A stretch of 47,080 nucleotides of DNA, from the NCBI GenBank assembly GCA_002392915.1, contig DGHQ01000051.1:1-47080 (forward strand), read 5' to 3'. A program made the translations under genes and the position numbers. This stretch comes from Bacteroidales bacterium UBA3844 (GTDB lineage Bacteria; Bacteroidota; Bacteroidia; Bacteroidales; Paludibacteraceae). Under the pieces are notes generated by a model that saw only the letters and a list, made by a program, of their open reading frames with translations, had not been told where the DNA came from and did not search any database. This document shows positions 1-8,234 of this stretch, piece after piece. How positions within the stretch are numbered: the first letter of the stretch is position 1; every line of letters starts with the position of its first letter.

Positions 1-21
1 GCTCTACATTTCCTAACGAAA

Positions 22-51
22 CAAAAAGAGACGTTGCGGTGCAACGTCTCT
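22..51 (-). terminator. Rho-independent terminator after the bactofilin gene
   Basis: An 11-bp perfect stem (agagacgttgc / gcaacgtctct) with a 3-nt loop. Read on the minus strand it is followed by TTTTTGT. It lies just beyond the bactofilin stop and so ends the yicC-gmk-nadD-pheS-bactofilin unit. The stem belongs to the GAGACG/CGTCTC hairpin family seen elsewhere in the window. Confidence 0.8.
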
Positions 52-77
52 GCAAAAAAATAATCGTATAAAACGTA

Positions 78-458
78 TTATTTTTTAAGTTGTGGATTCT
101 GTGGCTGAGGTCCGTTTGCCTGACTCATATCACAGTTTCCAGTGAACTTAGCGTTAGGTTCAACTGACAATATCTTTGTCTTGATTTCACCTTCAACTCG
201 TGATGTCGCCTTCAAATGAAGAGCCTCTGTCACAACTAGTTTTCCAGTAAACTTACCTAAGATCTCCGCATTTATACACTCCAATGTGCCTTCCATAGCA
301 CCATTCTGACCAATGATGACTTTTCCTCTACACTTCAATGTTCCGTTGATCTGTCCGTCCAAACGGAAATTTGTGTCAGAAGTGATGTCTCCCGTCATCT
401 TTGTTCCAGCCGCAATAATATTATACTGCGAGCTCTGTGTTTCGTTTTCCTTTGACAT
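78..458 (-). CDS. Bactofilin family protein
   Basis: A 126-residue protein with the bactofilin (polymer-forming cytoskeletal) domain at about residues 15-105. It shows repeated short strand motifs of the type G-x-I/V (DGQINGTLKCRGKVIIG, EGTLECINAEILG) that build a right-handed beta-helix. Bactofilins polymerise without nucleotide at the inner membrane and usually position cell-wall or envelope enzymes. The N-terminal ~14 residues and the Pro/Gln/Asn-rich tail (GPQPQNPQ) are the usual disordered flanks. No signal peptide or transmembrane segment is seen. It is the last gene of a minus-strand operon, 27 bp after pheS, with a strong terminator behind it. The family call is secure. The specific morphological role cannot be read from sequence. 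Confidence 0.9.
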   Translation of the reverse strand: MSKENETQSSQYNIIAAGTKMTGDITSDTNFRLDGQINGTLKCRGKVIIGQNGAMEGTLECINAEILGKFTGKLVVTEALHLKATSRVEGEIKTKILSVEPNAKFTGNCDMSQANGPQPQNPQLKK

Positions 459-485
459 AAATTTGCTGTTTATGTTAAACTTTCA

Positions 486-1505
486 TTAATATGCTGATTT
501 GAACTGTTCAAGGAATCTCACGTCGTTCTCTGAGAACATACGCAAATCCTTGACTCTGTACTTCAAGTTTGTGATTCGCTCGACACCTAGTCCGAACGCA
601 TAACCTGAATATACTTTGCTGTCGATGCCACATGCCTCCAACACTGCTGGATCCACCATACCACATCCTAGGATCTCCACCCATCCTGTGTTCTTGCAGA
701 ATGCGCAACCTACTCCTCCACAGATATTACATGAGATATCCATCTCCGCGCTTGGCTCTGTGAATGGGAAATATGACGGACGCAAACGGATCTGTGTCTG
801 CTCTCCAAACATTTCCTTGGCAAAATATAGCAATGCCTGCTTCAAGTCGGCAAACGATATATTCTTGTCGATATACAATCCCTCCACCTGATGGAAGAAA
901 CAGTGCGCGCGGTAGGAAATTGCCTCATTACGGTATACTCTTCCTGGGCAAAGCACACGGATTGGCGGCTTCTGGCTCGTCATCACACGCGACTGAACTG
1001 ATGATGTGTGAGTACGTAGCAACACGTCTGGATCACGAGTGATGAAGAATGTGTCCTGCATATCACGTGCCGGATGCTCTGGTGGGAAATTAAGCGCTGA
1101 GAAGACATGCCAGTCGTCCTCCACCTCTGGTCCCTCTGCAATAGAGAATCCAATACGTGAGAATATATCTACAATTTCATTCTTTACCAATGACAATGGG
1201 TGACGTGTACCGACCTCGATTGGATCTGGTGTACGTGTCACATCTGGAGCATCTGCCTGAGCCTGTTTAGCCTCAAACTCTGCCTTCATCTCTGCGATAC
1301 GCTCAGTGGCCTTTGTCTTCAACTCATTCAAAAGTCCACCAATCTCTCTTTTTTGATCTGCAGCAACATTCTTGAAATCATTGAACAACGAAGAAATCTC
1401 TCCTTTCTTGCTCAAATACTTGATTCTAAGTGCCTCCAACTGCTCTGCATTCTCCGCTGAAAGCTTGGAAACCTCTTCAAGAAGTTCACTAATTCTATCT
1501 TTCAT
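486..1505 (-). CDS. pheS: Phenylalanine--tRNA ligase alpha subunit
   Basis: A 339-residue class II aminoacyl-tRNA synthetase alpha chain, the usual length for bacterial PheS. Residues 1-90 form the charged N-terminal coiled coil that contacts tRNA. The catalytic core holds motif 2 around FHQVEGLYID and motif 3 as GLGVERI near residue 307. A Cys-rich insert (CNICGGVGCAFC, about residues 260-271) precedes the active-site strands. It charges tRNA-Phe with phenylalanine in the cytosol as an alpha2-beta2 enzyme. The beta subunit gene pheT is not adjacent and must lie outside this window. pheS begins one base after the nadD stop, so the two are probably translationally coupled. Confidence 0.97.
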   Translation of the reverse strand: MKDRISELLEEVSKLSAENAEQLEALRIKYLSKKGEISSLFNDFKNVAADQKREIGGLLNELKTKATERIAEMKAEFEAKQAQADAPDVTRTPDPIEVGTRHPLSLVKNEIVDIFSRIGFSIAEGPEVEDDWHVFSALNFPPEHPARDMQDTFFITRDPDVLLRTHTSSVQSRVMTSQKPPIRVLCPGRVYRNEAISYRAHCFFHQVEGLYIDKNISFADLKQALLYFAKEMFGEQTQIRLRPSYFPFTEPSAEMDISCNICGGVGCAFCKNTGWVEILGCGMVDPAVLEACGIDSKVYSGYAFGLGVERITNLKYRVKDLRMFSENDVRFLEQFKSAY

Positions 1506-1506
1506 T

Positions 1507-2085
1507 TTATTGTAATTTTTTCATTTTTCTTACTTCTCTGCATACATCGTCGTAGATGCCTCCAGGCAAAAAGAACCTCACGTCTCTGCCCTTCTCCACC
1601 GATTCTCTGATGAATGTCGACGACACTTCTATAATCGGTGTTTCGATTCTACTCATATTATTATATGGCAGTTCATCCGTGTATCCTCGACGTGGATATA
1701 CCATGACGTGATACTTTTCAAGAATCTTATCATAGTTGCGCCACTTTGAGAAAACCTCCACATTGTCGGCTCCCATCAGCAGTATATATTCGTGCTCGGG
1801 ATGCTCTCGTCTCAAATATTCCAAAGTGTCGTATGTGTACGACGGAATTGGAAGCCCAAACTCAACATCTGAAACCTCAATCTTGCTGTACCCTTCCACC
1901 GCCTTACGAAGCATATTAAGTCTCACTTCGTTTGGAAGCAAAGTATTGCCTGCCTTCAACGGATTCAACGGTGACACTATCATCATCACCTTGTCGACAT
2001 TCCCATACTCAGCCACATAATTCGCCAAAGCGACGTGACCGATATGGACTGGATTGAATGAACCGAAAAACAGTGCAATTTTCAT
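1507..2085 (-). CDS. nadD: Nicotinate-nucleotide adenylyltransferase
   Basis: A 192-residue nucleotidyltransferase of the NadD family. The ATP-binding motif GSFNPVHIGH is at residues 8-17 and the second signature SSTFIRES is near the C-terminus. It converts nicotinate mononucleotide and ATP to deamido-NAD+ in NAD biosynthesis. It lies between gmk (24-bp gap) and pheS (1-bp gap) in the same minus-strand operon. The yicC-gmk-nadD order is common in Bacteroidota. Confidence 0.95.
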   Translation of the reverse strand: MKIALFFGSFNPVHIGHVALANYVAEYGNVDKVMMIVSPLNPLKAGNTLLPNEVRLNMLRKAVEGYSKIEVSDVEFGLPIPSYTYDTLEYLRREHPEHEYILLMGADNVEVFSKWRNYDKILEKYHVMVYPRRGYTDELPYNNMSRIETPIIEVSSTFIRESVEKGRDVRFFLPGGIYDDVCREVRKMKKLQ

Positions 2086-2109
2086 ACGCGTCGGGATATT
2101 TATATTAGA

Positions 2110-2685
2110 TTATGCCTCCAAATATTCACGGATGACCTTCTCTATATCTGCTTTAGCCTGCTCCAAATCATCGTTTACGACTACCTTGTCGAACTTGTCG
2201 GCAAAAGACAACTCAAAAGCGGCACGCTCTATTCTCTTCTCAATCACCTCTGGAGCATCTGTCGCACGACCGATCAGACGGGCACGCAAAGCCTCGATGC
2301 TTGGCGGCTGGATGAAAACAGACAACGCTCTCTCTCCGTAGAATTTCTTGATGTTCATTCCGCCCTTCACGTCGACATCGAAAATAGCTACCTTTCCTGC
2401 CTTTATGATTCGCTCCACCTCACTTTTCAAAGTGCCGTAGAATTTGTCTGTGTAGACCTCCTCATACTCAAGGAATTCGTCGTTGGCAATCTTCTGTCTG
2501 AACTCCTCAGGTGTAAGGAAATAATACTCCACCCCATTCTGCTCAGTGCCACGTGGCGCGCGGCTTGTGGCTGAGATTGAAAACTCAAACACGTCCATTT
2601 TGCTCATCAAATGATTGATAAGAGTGCTCTTGCCCGAGCCCGACGGTGCGGAAAATATTACGATTTTATCTTTATTCATACACAT
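2110..2685 (-). CDS. gmk: Guanylate kinase
   Basis: A 191-residue P-loop kinase that phosphorylates GMP to GDP. The Walker A loop APSGSGKST is at about residues 13-21. The GMP-binding region TSRAPRGTEQNGVEYYF matches the family, and so does the overall length. The first ATG lies 3 bp after the yicC stop; a second in-frame ATG two codons downstream (2679) gives a start that fits other Gmk proteins slightly better. Either start is plausible. It is co-transcribed with yicC and nadD. Confidence 0.96.
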   Translation of the reverse strand: MCMNKDKIVIFSAPSGSGKSTLINHLMSKMDVFEFSISATSRAPRGTEQNGVEYYFLTPEEFRQKIANDEFLEYEEVYTDKFYGTLKSEVERIIKAGKVAIFDVDVKGGMNIKKFYGERALSVFIQPPSIEALRARLIGRATDAPEVIEKRIERAAFELSFADKFDKVVVNDDLEQAKADIEKVIREYLEA

Positions 2686-2688
2686 ATA

Positions 2689-3561
2689 TTATAGTACGTT
2701 AAGCACCTGCTCCTTGATCTGCTCAAGTTCGTCCTTCATCTTCACCACGATCATCTGCATCTCTGCCTGATTAGATTTGGATCCAAGAGTGTTGATTTCT
2801 CTACCCATCTCCTGAGCGATGAATCCGAGTTTCTTTCCAATCGATTCCTCTTTCATCGCCATAGTCTCGTAGTAGGCGTTGATATGGTGGCGCAGACGGT
2901 TTTTCTCCTCGCTCACATCAAGCTTCTCAATGTAGAAAATCATCTCCTGCTCGAAACGGTTCTTATCAACATCCACATTCAAAGATGCGAGACTCTCTCT
3001 GATTCGGATCTTGATGTTCTCAACACGGCTCTTCTCGAATGGCTCGACACTCTCAAGTAAGCTTGATATCGCCTCCAGATTCTTAACAAACACATTTTTC
3101 AAAGAGACTCCTTCCGACTTACGATATTCGACGATTTTGGCTAACGCCTCTTCCACTACCTTCTTTGCAGCATTCCACTCTTCCTCATCAATCTCAGCAA
3201 GCTCATTCTGCATCACGTCTGGCATACGAAGAAGAAGAGTCATCCAATCAGCCGGTTCTGCGACACCCAGCTCTTTCGCCGCATCTGAAATCTGGTTCTT
3301 GTAGGATGCAAGCACCGTCTTATTTATCTTGTTTGACGTCTCCGCCTCTTTCGACTCAACATACAACATGAAATCCACTTTACCTCTCGAAAGTGCATTT
3401 CCAATCATTGTGCGCAATTCAATCTCTTTCTCTTTGTATACAGAGGGCATTCGAACCGATAGATCAAGCTGTTTGCTGTTGAGCGACTTGATCTCGACGA
3501 TGAATCTTTTCTTTCCATATTCACCGATCGCACGGCCAAACCCGGTCATCGACAATACCAT
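2689..3561 (-). CDS. yicC: YicC/YloC family endoribonuclease
   Basis: A 290-residue protein with the YicC-like N-terminal domain starting MTGFGRA and the DUF1732 C-terminal domain (REINTLGSKSNQAEM, then a terminal helix rich in E/K). Family members are oligomeric RNA-binding endoribonucleases; the E. coli homologue promotes decay of particular small RNAs. It is the first gene of the minus-strand operon. Its likely promoter lies in the 107-bp divergent gap shared with tsaB. The function of the family in Bacteroidota is less well established than in Enterobacteria. Confidence 0.92.
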   Translation of the reverse strand: MVLSMTGFGRAIGEYGKKRFIVEIKSLNSKQLDLSVRMPSVYKEKEIELRTMIGNALSRGKVDFMLYVESKEAETSNKINKTVLASYKNQISDAAKELGVAEPADWMTLLLRMPDVMQNELAEIDEEEWNAAKKVVEEALAKIVEYRKSEGVSLKNVFVKNLEAISSLLESVEPFEKSRVENIKIRIRESLASLNVDVDKNRFEQEMIFYIEKLDVSEEKNRLRHHINAYYETMAMKEESIGKKLGFIAQEMGREINTLGSKSNQAEMQMIVVKMKDELEQIKEQVLNVL

Positions 3562-3589
3562 AATCTCAATTTTTACACTAAAATTAAGG

Positions 3590-3597
3590 CAAAAATA
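3590..3597 (-). promoter_or_regulatory. Putative -7 box for the yicC operon
   Basis: TATTTTTG on the minus strand matches TAnnTTTG and lies about 30 bp upstream of the yicC start. No clear TTTG -33 box is present at 19-bp spacing. Confidence 0.4.
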
Positions 3598-3640
3598 ACT
3601 TTTTAATTTCGTTAAGTGAACTAATTTGTGTATAAAGTGG

Positions 3641-3648
3641 TACTTTTG
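3641..3648 (+). promoter_or_regulatory. Putative -7 box for tsaB
   Basis: TACTTTTG matches TAnnTTTG, 20 bp upstream of the tsaB start codon. No TTTG box sits at the expected 19-bp spacing. Confidence 0.45.
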
Positions 3649-3668
3649 TTAAAAAAATATACGGAATT

Positions 3669-4364
3669 ATGGCAACAATCATAAATATCGAGACCTCCAC
3701 ATCGTCTTGTTCGCTTGCTTTGGCGTCGGACGGAGAAATTTTATTTTCGGCTTGTGACCCTACAGGAATGAATCATGCCAAGCTGCTTGGAGGATATGCG
3801 AAAGAGGCTGAGAATGTGTTGAAAGAGAAAAATTTGCATCTCGACGCGGTATGCGTGAGCAAAGGTCCGGGATCATACACTGGTTTGAGAATCGGTGTCT
3901 CGATGGCTAAAGGATTATGTTTCGGCGCTGATGCAAAACTTATTGCTGTCGACACTCTCGCATTGATTGCCCACACTGCGATCAAATCTGGAGCTGTGAA
4001 GCCGGGAGCATTGGTATGCCCGATGATTGACGCCAGAAGAATGGAGGTTTACGCATCGTTCTTCGATTCAAGTCTCAACCAGGTAAGAGCAACGTCGGCT
4101 GATATCATAGATGAAAATTCATACGCTGAATATCTCGGAAGCAAGGAGGTCTTTTTCTGCGGAAACGGATCAGACAAATGCCAGAAAGTGTTGACGGGAG
4201 CAAACGCAAAATTCATTCAGAACATCATTCCTCTTGCTGAGAACATGGTGGATTTGAGTGAAAAGAAATATGCGGAGCAGAAATTTGAAGACGTTGCATA
4301 TTTTGAGCCAGAATACGTGAAAGAGTTTGTGGCTACAGTAGCGAAAAATAAAGTTTTGGGATAA
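3669..4364 (+). CDS. tsaB: tRNA threonylcarbamoyladenosine biosynthesis protein TsaB
   Basis: A 231-residue ASKHA-fold protein of the TsaB (YeaZ) family. The N-terminus reads NIETSTSSCSLALA, and the signature SKGPGSYTGLRIG is at about residues 64-76. TsaB partners with TsaD and TsaE to place the t6A modification on ANN-decoding tRNAs. Length is normal. Its stop codon overlaps the start of the next gene by one base (TAATG), indicating coupled translation with the hydrolase. Confidence 0.95.
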   Translation: MATIINIETSTSSCSLALASDGEILFSACDPTGMNHAKLLGGYAKEAENVLKEKNLHLDAVCVSKGPGSYTGLRIGVSMAKGLCFGADAKLIAVDTLALIAHTAIKSGAVKPGALVCPMIDARRMEVYASFFDSSLNQVRATSADIIDENSYAEYLGSKEVFFCGNGSDKCQKVLTGANAKFIQNIIPLAENMVDLSEKKYAEQKFEDVAYFEPEYVKEFVATVAKNKVLG

Positions 4365-5329
4365 TGAAGAAAGCACTGATTATTATTGGTATAGCACTTG
4401 GAGTCATCTTAGTGGCATTAGTTGCAGCAGGATTCTATATCGTGAACGCCAACCTTGCGATGGAGCATCGTGGACAGGACATAGAGGGGTCGTACAAAGA
4501 GATGAAAGGGTATTATCCGGAGATGATTCCATGGCTTGATTCATTGCAGAAGACTGGAGGGTTGAAAGACTCCACATTGCTTCGTGATGGCGACACAAAG
4601 GTGCACTACTACTATGCGTTCGCCCCACAGCATACTGGCAAGACAGCAGTCGTCTGTCACGGCTACACGGATAATGCGATACGTATGTTCATGATTGCTC
4701 GCATCTACAATCAGGTGCTCGGCTACAATATAATCGTGCCAGACATGCCCCACGCTGGAAATAGCGAGCCAAACCATATCAGCATGGGATACTACGAAAG
4801 CCAGATAGCAAGAAAACTTGCAGCGTCGGCTCAGAATATTTTCGGCGACGACACCACAAAAGTGGAGATTGTGGTGCATGGAATATCAATGGGAGCAGCC
4901 ACGACAATGATGACAGTCGGTGACGACGATGTGAATAAAGATCTGAATATCAAATGTGCGGTGGAGGATTGCGGCTATACCTCTTGCTGGGATGAATTCT
5001 CACAGGAGATCACCAACTCTTATGGCATACCTCCTTTTCCACTGCTATATGTCGCTGATTTGGTCTGCGATATCAAGAACGGATGGTGTTTCCACGATGT
5101 GTCTCCTTTGGAAGCCGTGAAAAACACGTCGCTTCCTATCTTTTTCATCCACGGCGACAATGACGACTTCGTCCCTACTAAAATGGTCCACACTCTCTAC
5201 GACGCCAAAACAAAAGGAGACAAGGAGTTGTGGGTAGCCAAAAGTTCAGAGCATGCCTTTTCTTACCACGACAACAAGGATGAGTATATCCAAAAGACGA
5301 AACAGTTTGTGGAGAAATACATGGAATAA
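4364..5329 (+). CDS. Membrane-anchored alpha/beta hydrolase
   Basis: A 321-residue serine hydrolase. Residues 4-28 form a hydrophobic N-terminal segment (signal anchor or uncleaved signal), which places the enzyme outside the cytoplasmic membrane. The nucleophile elbow is GISMG (Ser near residue 173), preceded by an HG oxyanion motif (VCHGYTD). The probable acid is in FIHGDNDDF and the catalytic His in SSEHAF. Family members include peptidases, esterases and acyl hydrolases, so the substrate cannot be named. It is coupled to tsaB by a TAATG overlap. The nspC gene follows after an 80-bp gap of short AT-rich repeats. Confidence 0.85.
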   Translation: MKKALIIIGIALGVILVALVAAGFYIVNANLAMEHRGQDIEGSYKEMKGYYPEMIPWLDSLQKTGGLKDSTLLRDGDTKVHYYYAFAPQHTGKTAVVCHGYTDNAIRMFMIARIYNQVLGYNIIVPDMPHAGNSEPNHISMGYYESQIARKLAASAQNIFGDDTTKVEIVVHGISMGAATTMMTVGDDDVNKDLNIKCAVEDCGYTSCWDEFSQEITNSYGIPPFPLLYVADLVCDIKNGWCFHDVSPLEAVKNTSLPIFFIHGDNDDFVPTKMVHTLYDAKTKGDKELWVAKSSEHAFSYHDNKDEYIQKTKQFVEKYME

Positions 5330-5330
5330 A

Positions 5331-5390
5331 TTAAAAATGCTAAATGCTAAATGCTAAATAAAATTCAAAATGCTAAATGCTTTAAGCTAA
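5331..5390. repeat. Short direct repeats of aaatgct
   Basis: The gap between the hydrolase and nspC contains at least five copies of the heptamer taaatgc/aaatgct in an AT-rich context. It resembles slipped-strand simple repeats. A related string (aaatgccaaatgct) occurs near 16297. Confidence 0.7.
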
Positions 5391-5409
5391 CAGCCAACAG
5401 CCCAAAAAT

Positions 5410-6570
5410 ATGATCGAAAAACATTATAACATATCAGACTACACAGATGTTGAATCACCATGCTATGTGGTAAGTGAAAAACATCTGCGTGCCAATTTGA
5501 GCCTCATCAAATCAGTGGCGGAGAGTGCGGGAGTGGAAATCATCATGGCATTCAAGGCCTTTGCGTTGTGGAAGGTATTCCCAATCGTGCGTGAATATAT
5601 CAGTTGCTCCACAGCCAGTTCACTCTCAGAAGCGAATCTTGCCGTCGACGAGATGAAAAACCTTGCCCATACGTATGCTCCCGTCTACACGGATAAAGAA
5701 TTTGATGAGATCGCGAAACTCTCGTCGCATATCACATTCAACAGCATATCACAGTTTGAGAAATATAAGAATCGTCTTGAAGTAGACGGAAGGAAAATCT
5801 CGGCCGGATTGCGAATCAACCCCGAGTATTCAGCTGTGGAGACAGACCTCTACAACCCATGCGCACCGGGCAGCCGTCTTGGAGTGACGCTCGACAATCT
5901 GAAGAAAGCCGACATTACCGGCATCGACGGATTCCACTGCCACACACTATGTGAAAGCACATCGTATGAGCTAGAGAAAACACTGAAAATCATAGAGGAA
6001 AGATTCGGTGAGTTTCTTCCAAAGATCAAGTGGCTCAACATGGGAGGCGGACATCTGATGACACGCGCCGACTACGACACCGACCATCTCATCTCTGTGC
6101 TGAAAGCGTTCAAGAGCCGACATCCACATCTGCATATCATCCTTGAGCCAGGAAGTGCATTCGCTTGGCAGACTGGAGAACTTGTGGCTGAGGTGCAGGA
6201 TATTGTGGAGAATCACGGAGTCAGGACAGCCATATTAGACGTGTCGTTTGCATGCCACATGCCAGACTGTCTGGAGATGCCATACAAACCAGCTATCTTG
6301 GGTGAGGTGGAAGACAGAAGCACCCCATACGTCTACCGCATGGGAGGCAACAGTTGTCTGAGCGGAGATTTTTATTCAGACTGGACATTCGACCACGAGC
6401 TGAAAGTCGGAGAGAAAATCGTGTTTATGGATATGAACCACTACACCACAGTGAAGACAACGATGTTCAACGGCATCACCCATCCGTCGATCGCCCTACG
6501 CAAAATGAACGGCGAGCTTGAACTGTTAAGGAAATACACCTACACCGATTATAAAAACAGAATGGCGTAG
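5410..6570 (+). CDS. nspC: Carboxynorspermidine/carboxyspermidine decarboxylase
   Basis: A 386-residue fold-type III (alanine racemase-like barrel) PLP decarboxylase of the NspC family. The PLP lysine is probably Lys49 in IIMAFKAFALWK. HCHTLCES and EPGSAFAW are conserved barrel motifs. Near the C-terminus, CHMPDCLEMPYKP and GNSCLSGD supply the family's active-site Cys and Asp residues. It removes CO2 from carboxyspermidine (or carboxynorspermidine) in the alternative polyamine route used by many Bacteroidota. The partner dehydrogenase is not in this window. A terminator follows directly. Confidence 0.93.
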   Translation: MIEKHYNISDYTDVESPCYVVSEKHLRANLSLIKSVAESAGVEIIMAFKAFALWKVFPIVREYISCSTASSLSEANLAVDEMKNLAHTYAPVYTDKEFDEIAKLSSHITFNSISQFEKYKNRLEVDGRKISAGLRINPEYSAVETDLYNPCAPGSRLGVTLDNLKKADITGIDGFHCHTLCESTSYELEKTLKIIEERFGEFLPKIKWLNMGGGHLMTRADYDTDHLISVLKAFKSRHPHLHIILEPGSAFAWQTGELVAEVQDIVENHGVRTAILDVSFACHMPDCLEMPYKPAILGEVEDRSTPYVYRMGGNSCLSGDFYSDWTFDHELKVGEKIVFMDMNHYTTVKTTMFNGITHPSIALRKMNGELELLRKYTYTDYKNRMA

Positions 6571-6592
6571 AGACGTGCATGAACATACATAG

Positions 6593-6618
6593 AGGCGGGG
6601 CATATCCCCGTCTTTTTT
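6593..6618 (+). terminator. Rho-independent terminator after nspC
   Basis: An 8-bp stem (aggcgggg / ccccgtct with one G-T pair) with loop catat, followed by six T. It lies 23 bp downstream of the nspC stop. Confidence 0.8.
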
Positions 6619-6697
6619 ATTATTTCCTGGCATCTTTTATAGCAATCCCGTCATATATAAAGGAAGGAATAAAATGCCATCCTTTTCGGTTAATTCA

Positions 6698-6880
6698 CAC
6701 GTTTTTGAGATTAATTTCAATACATTTTTACACGTTTTTGAGATTAATTTTCATGCAAATTTACACGTTTTTGAGATTAATTTCAATACATTTTTACACG
6801 TTTTTGAGATTAATTTCAATACATTTTTACACGTTTTTAAGATTAATTTTCGTACAGACACACACGTTTTTGAGATTATT
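6698..6880. repeat. 33-bp tandem repeat, five full copies plus a partial sixth
   Basis: The unit starts cacgtttttgagattaat and recurs at 6698, 6731, 6764, 6797, 6830 and 6863, exactly 33 bp apart. Copies 1, 3 and 4 are essentially identical. Copies 2 and 5 vary in the second half, and the sixth decays after about 18 bp. Because 33 is a multiple of three, two plus-strand frames stay open: one encodes an 11-residue repeat HVFEINFNTFL, the other FLRLISIHFYT. No good ribosome binding site or signal peptide is seen, so a repeat locus is a better call than a gene. Confidence 0.9.
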
Positions 6881-6940
6881 GGCGAAAGTGCAGAGACCTA
6901 TATCACTGAAATTCAGCAAACAACAACATATTCGCAAAGC

Positions 6941-6975
6941 AAGGAGGCCACTGATCACTCGGTAGCCTCCTTTTT
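6941..6975 (+). terminator. Terminator-like hairpin downstream of the 33-bp repeats
   Basis: An 8-bp perfect stem aaggaggc / gcctcctt with an 18-nt loop, followed on the plus strand by further T residues. Its presence suggests that the preceding repeat region may be transcribed on the plus strand. No recognisable gene precedes it apart from the repeats. Confidence 0.6.
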
Positions 6976-7564
6976 AGGATTTTATTACGAAATAATATAA
7001 TATTATGAGATCTAGTTTTAGAGTATAAAGCAACTCAATCGAAATTTAAAAATACGGTACAAAGGGATTTGTATAATCCCCACATATTTCTATATTTCAA
7101 TTTGAGATCTATTTTTGTTATTAGATTTTAGTCTAGAATAATTTGAAGTTGTTTAAGTTTTAGTTGTCTAAATTGCCACGCAATTGATTTATTAAATAAA
7201 ATCATAAATTTATACTGCCCGTTCTAACAAACTTGCAGATATGAAAAAGTCAGTGAGTTCCACCATTAACAATCCTCTTTTTATTTGTGGAACGAGCTCT
7301 ACAGCAAAATATTTAATTAAAATTTAAACGATTTATTAAGTTATATGAAAACTGCAACCTAAGATTTAAGTTGGCTTCACCACATTTAACGGGAGGCATT
7401 TCCTGCGTCTATTTTCTACCCGTAATTAAAAATCTCCTTTTGTTTCACTTACCATTCGATTGTTTTCCCAATCGTCTTCAACAAAACTAATTCATGGATT
7501 CAAGAAATGCAAACATTCCACCAGAAAAAATAACTGAATTATATTGTCAAACATAAATATATTG
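6976..7564. other. AT-rich intergenic stretch without recognisable genes
   Basis: About 590 bp in which I see no credible coding frame, RNA gene or promoter. It contains one copy of the dispersed string ttaacaatcctc (7266-7277), also found in the repeat elements near 9.8, 16.6 and 22.2 kb. A 7-bp inverted repeat gttccac/gtggaac lies around it. The stretch may be the remains of a decayed mobile element. Confidence 0.5.
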
Positions 7565-7594
7565 AAAAAATAGAGACGCACACAAATGCGTCTC
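7565..7594 (-). terminator. Rho-independent terminator after the small T9SS protein
   Basis: An 8-bp perfect stem gagacgca / tgcgtctc with a 6-nt loop. On the minus strand it is followed by TATTTTTTC. It belongs to the GAGACG/CGTCTC hairpin family. Confidence 0.75.
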
Positions 7595-7605
7595 CATATT
7601 TTTCT

Positions 7606-8175
7606 TTATTCAGTCACATAAACCTTCTTGTTGCCGATAATATACAAACCTTTCTTTAGGTTCACAAGTGCGTCAGACATTTTAACATTAACCTTGACAA
7701 TCGCTCCGTCGACAGAATAAACATTTACAATGCTATCTGCGGCATTATCCGAATTAATATCGGTCGAACTAGAAAGAGAATCATTAGTATTATCACAATC
7801 TAATCCTACCACACTAAACAAAATCGTGTAATTCAAAACCTCATCTACACTATCAACAACAAGTTTGTATTTTCTCTCTCCTATGAAATCCACATTAATA
7901 ACCTGCTCAACGTCCGTTCCTTCAGAGAATTTCTGCCATTCACTGCCACTTTCAACATACCACTTAAAATATGTATTTATTGGAAAACCTGCAGCATGAG
8001 CCACCGTCGATTCCCCTCTACATACTGTATCTGTCTCAATGAAGATCGGTTCAAAATCCTCAGGAAGCGTCTGTGCACTCGCCACACCTCCAAACAAAAA
8101 GGATGCTACAACTACCTTTTTTGCCACTTGAGCCGACATTGTTGACAGTCGACTGCTTAAATCTATCTTTCGCAT
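7606..8175 (-). CDS. Small secreted protein with T9SS type A-like sorting domain
   Basis: A 189-residue protein with a signal peptide (KKVVVASFLFGGVASAQ, about residues 19-35). A short unknown middle portion follows, with the family-like strings CRGESTVAHAAG and YFKWYVESG. The C-terminal ~45 residues (VNVYSVDGAIVKV, then LKKGLYIIGNKKVYV) look like a type A T9SS sorting domain, so export to the surface is likely. An in-frame ATG exists 63 bp upstream at 8238. I prefer 8175 because a TAATTTTG box lies at 8206-8213, inside that extension, and because the signal peptide then sits nearer the N-terminus. Specific function is unknown. Confidence 0.75.
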   Translation of the reverse strand: MRKIDLSSRLSTMSAQVAKKVVVASFLFGGVASAQTLPEDFEPIFIETDTVCRGESTVAHAAGFPINTYFKWYVESGSEWQKFSEGTDVEQVINVDFIGERKYKLVVDSVDEVLNYTILFSVVGLDCDNTNDSLSSSTDINSDNAADSIVNVYSVDGAIVKVNVKMSDALVNLKKGLYIIGNKKVYVTE

Positions 8176-8205
8176 ATTTATAATATTTTGATATAAATTC
8201 CGATA

Positions 8206-8213
8206 CAAAATTA
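8206..8213 (-). promoter_or_regulatory. Putative -7 box for the small T9SS protein
   Basis: TAATTTTG on the minus strand, about 30 bp upstream of the preferred start at 8175. It supports that start over the one at 8238. Confidence 0.45.
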
Positions 8214-8234
8214 ATAACTTTTTTGCACCTATAC

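Noticed and set aside
6698..6880. Possible CRISPR array
   Set aside because: The units are contiguous with no unique spacers, and no cas gene is present.
6674..7000. Open frame encoding HVFEINFNTFL repeats (108 residues)
   Set aside because: It is explained by a 33-bp tandem repeat that keeps frames open. It lacks a ribosome site, signal peptide or family match, and a second overlapping frame is equally open.
6976..7564. Possible degraded IS with a transposase remnant
   Set aside because: Only one short shared string (ttaacaatcctc) and a 7-bp inverted repeat are visible. No transposase fragment could be recognised in any frame.
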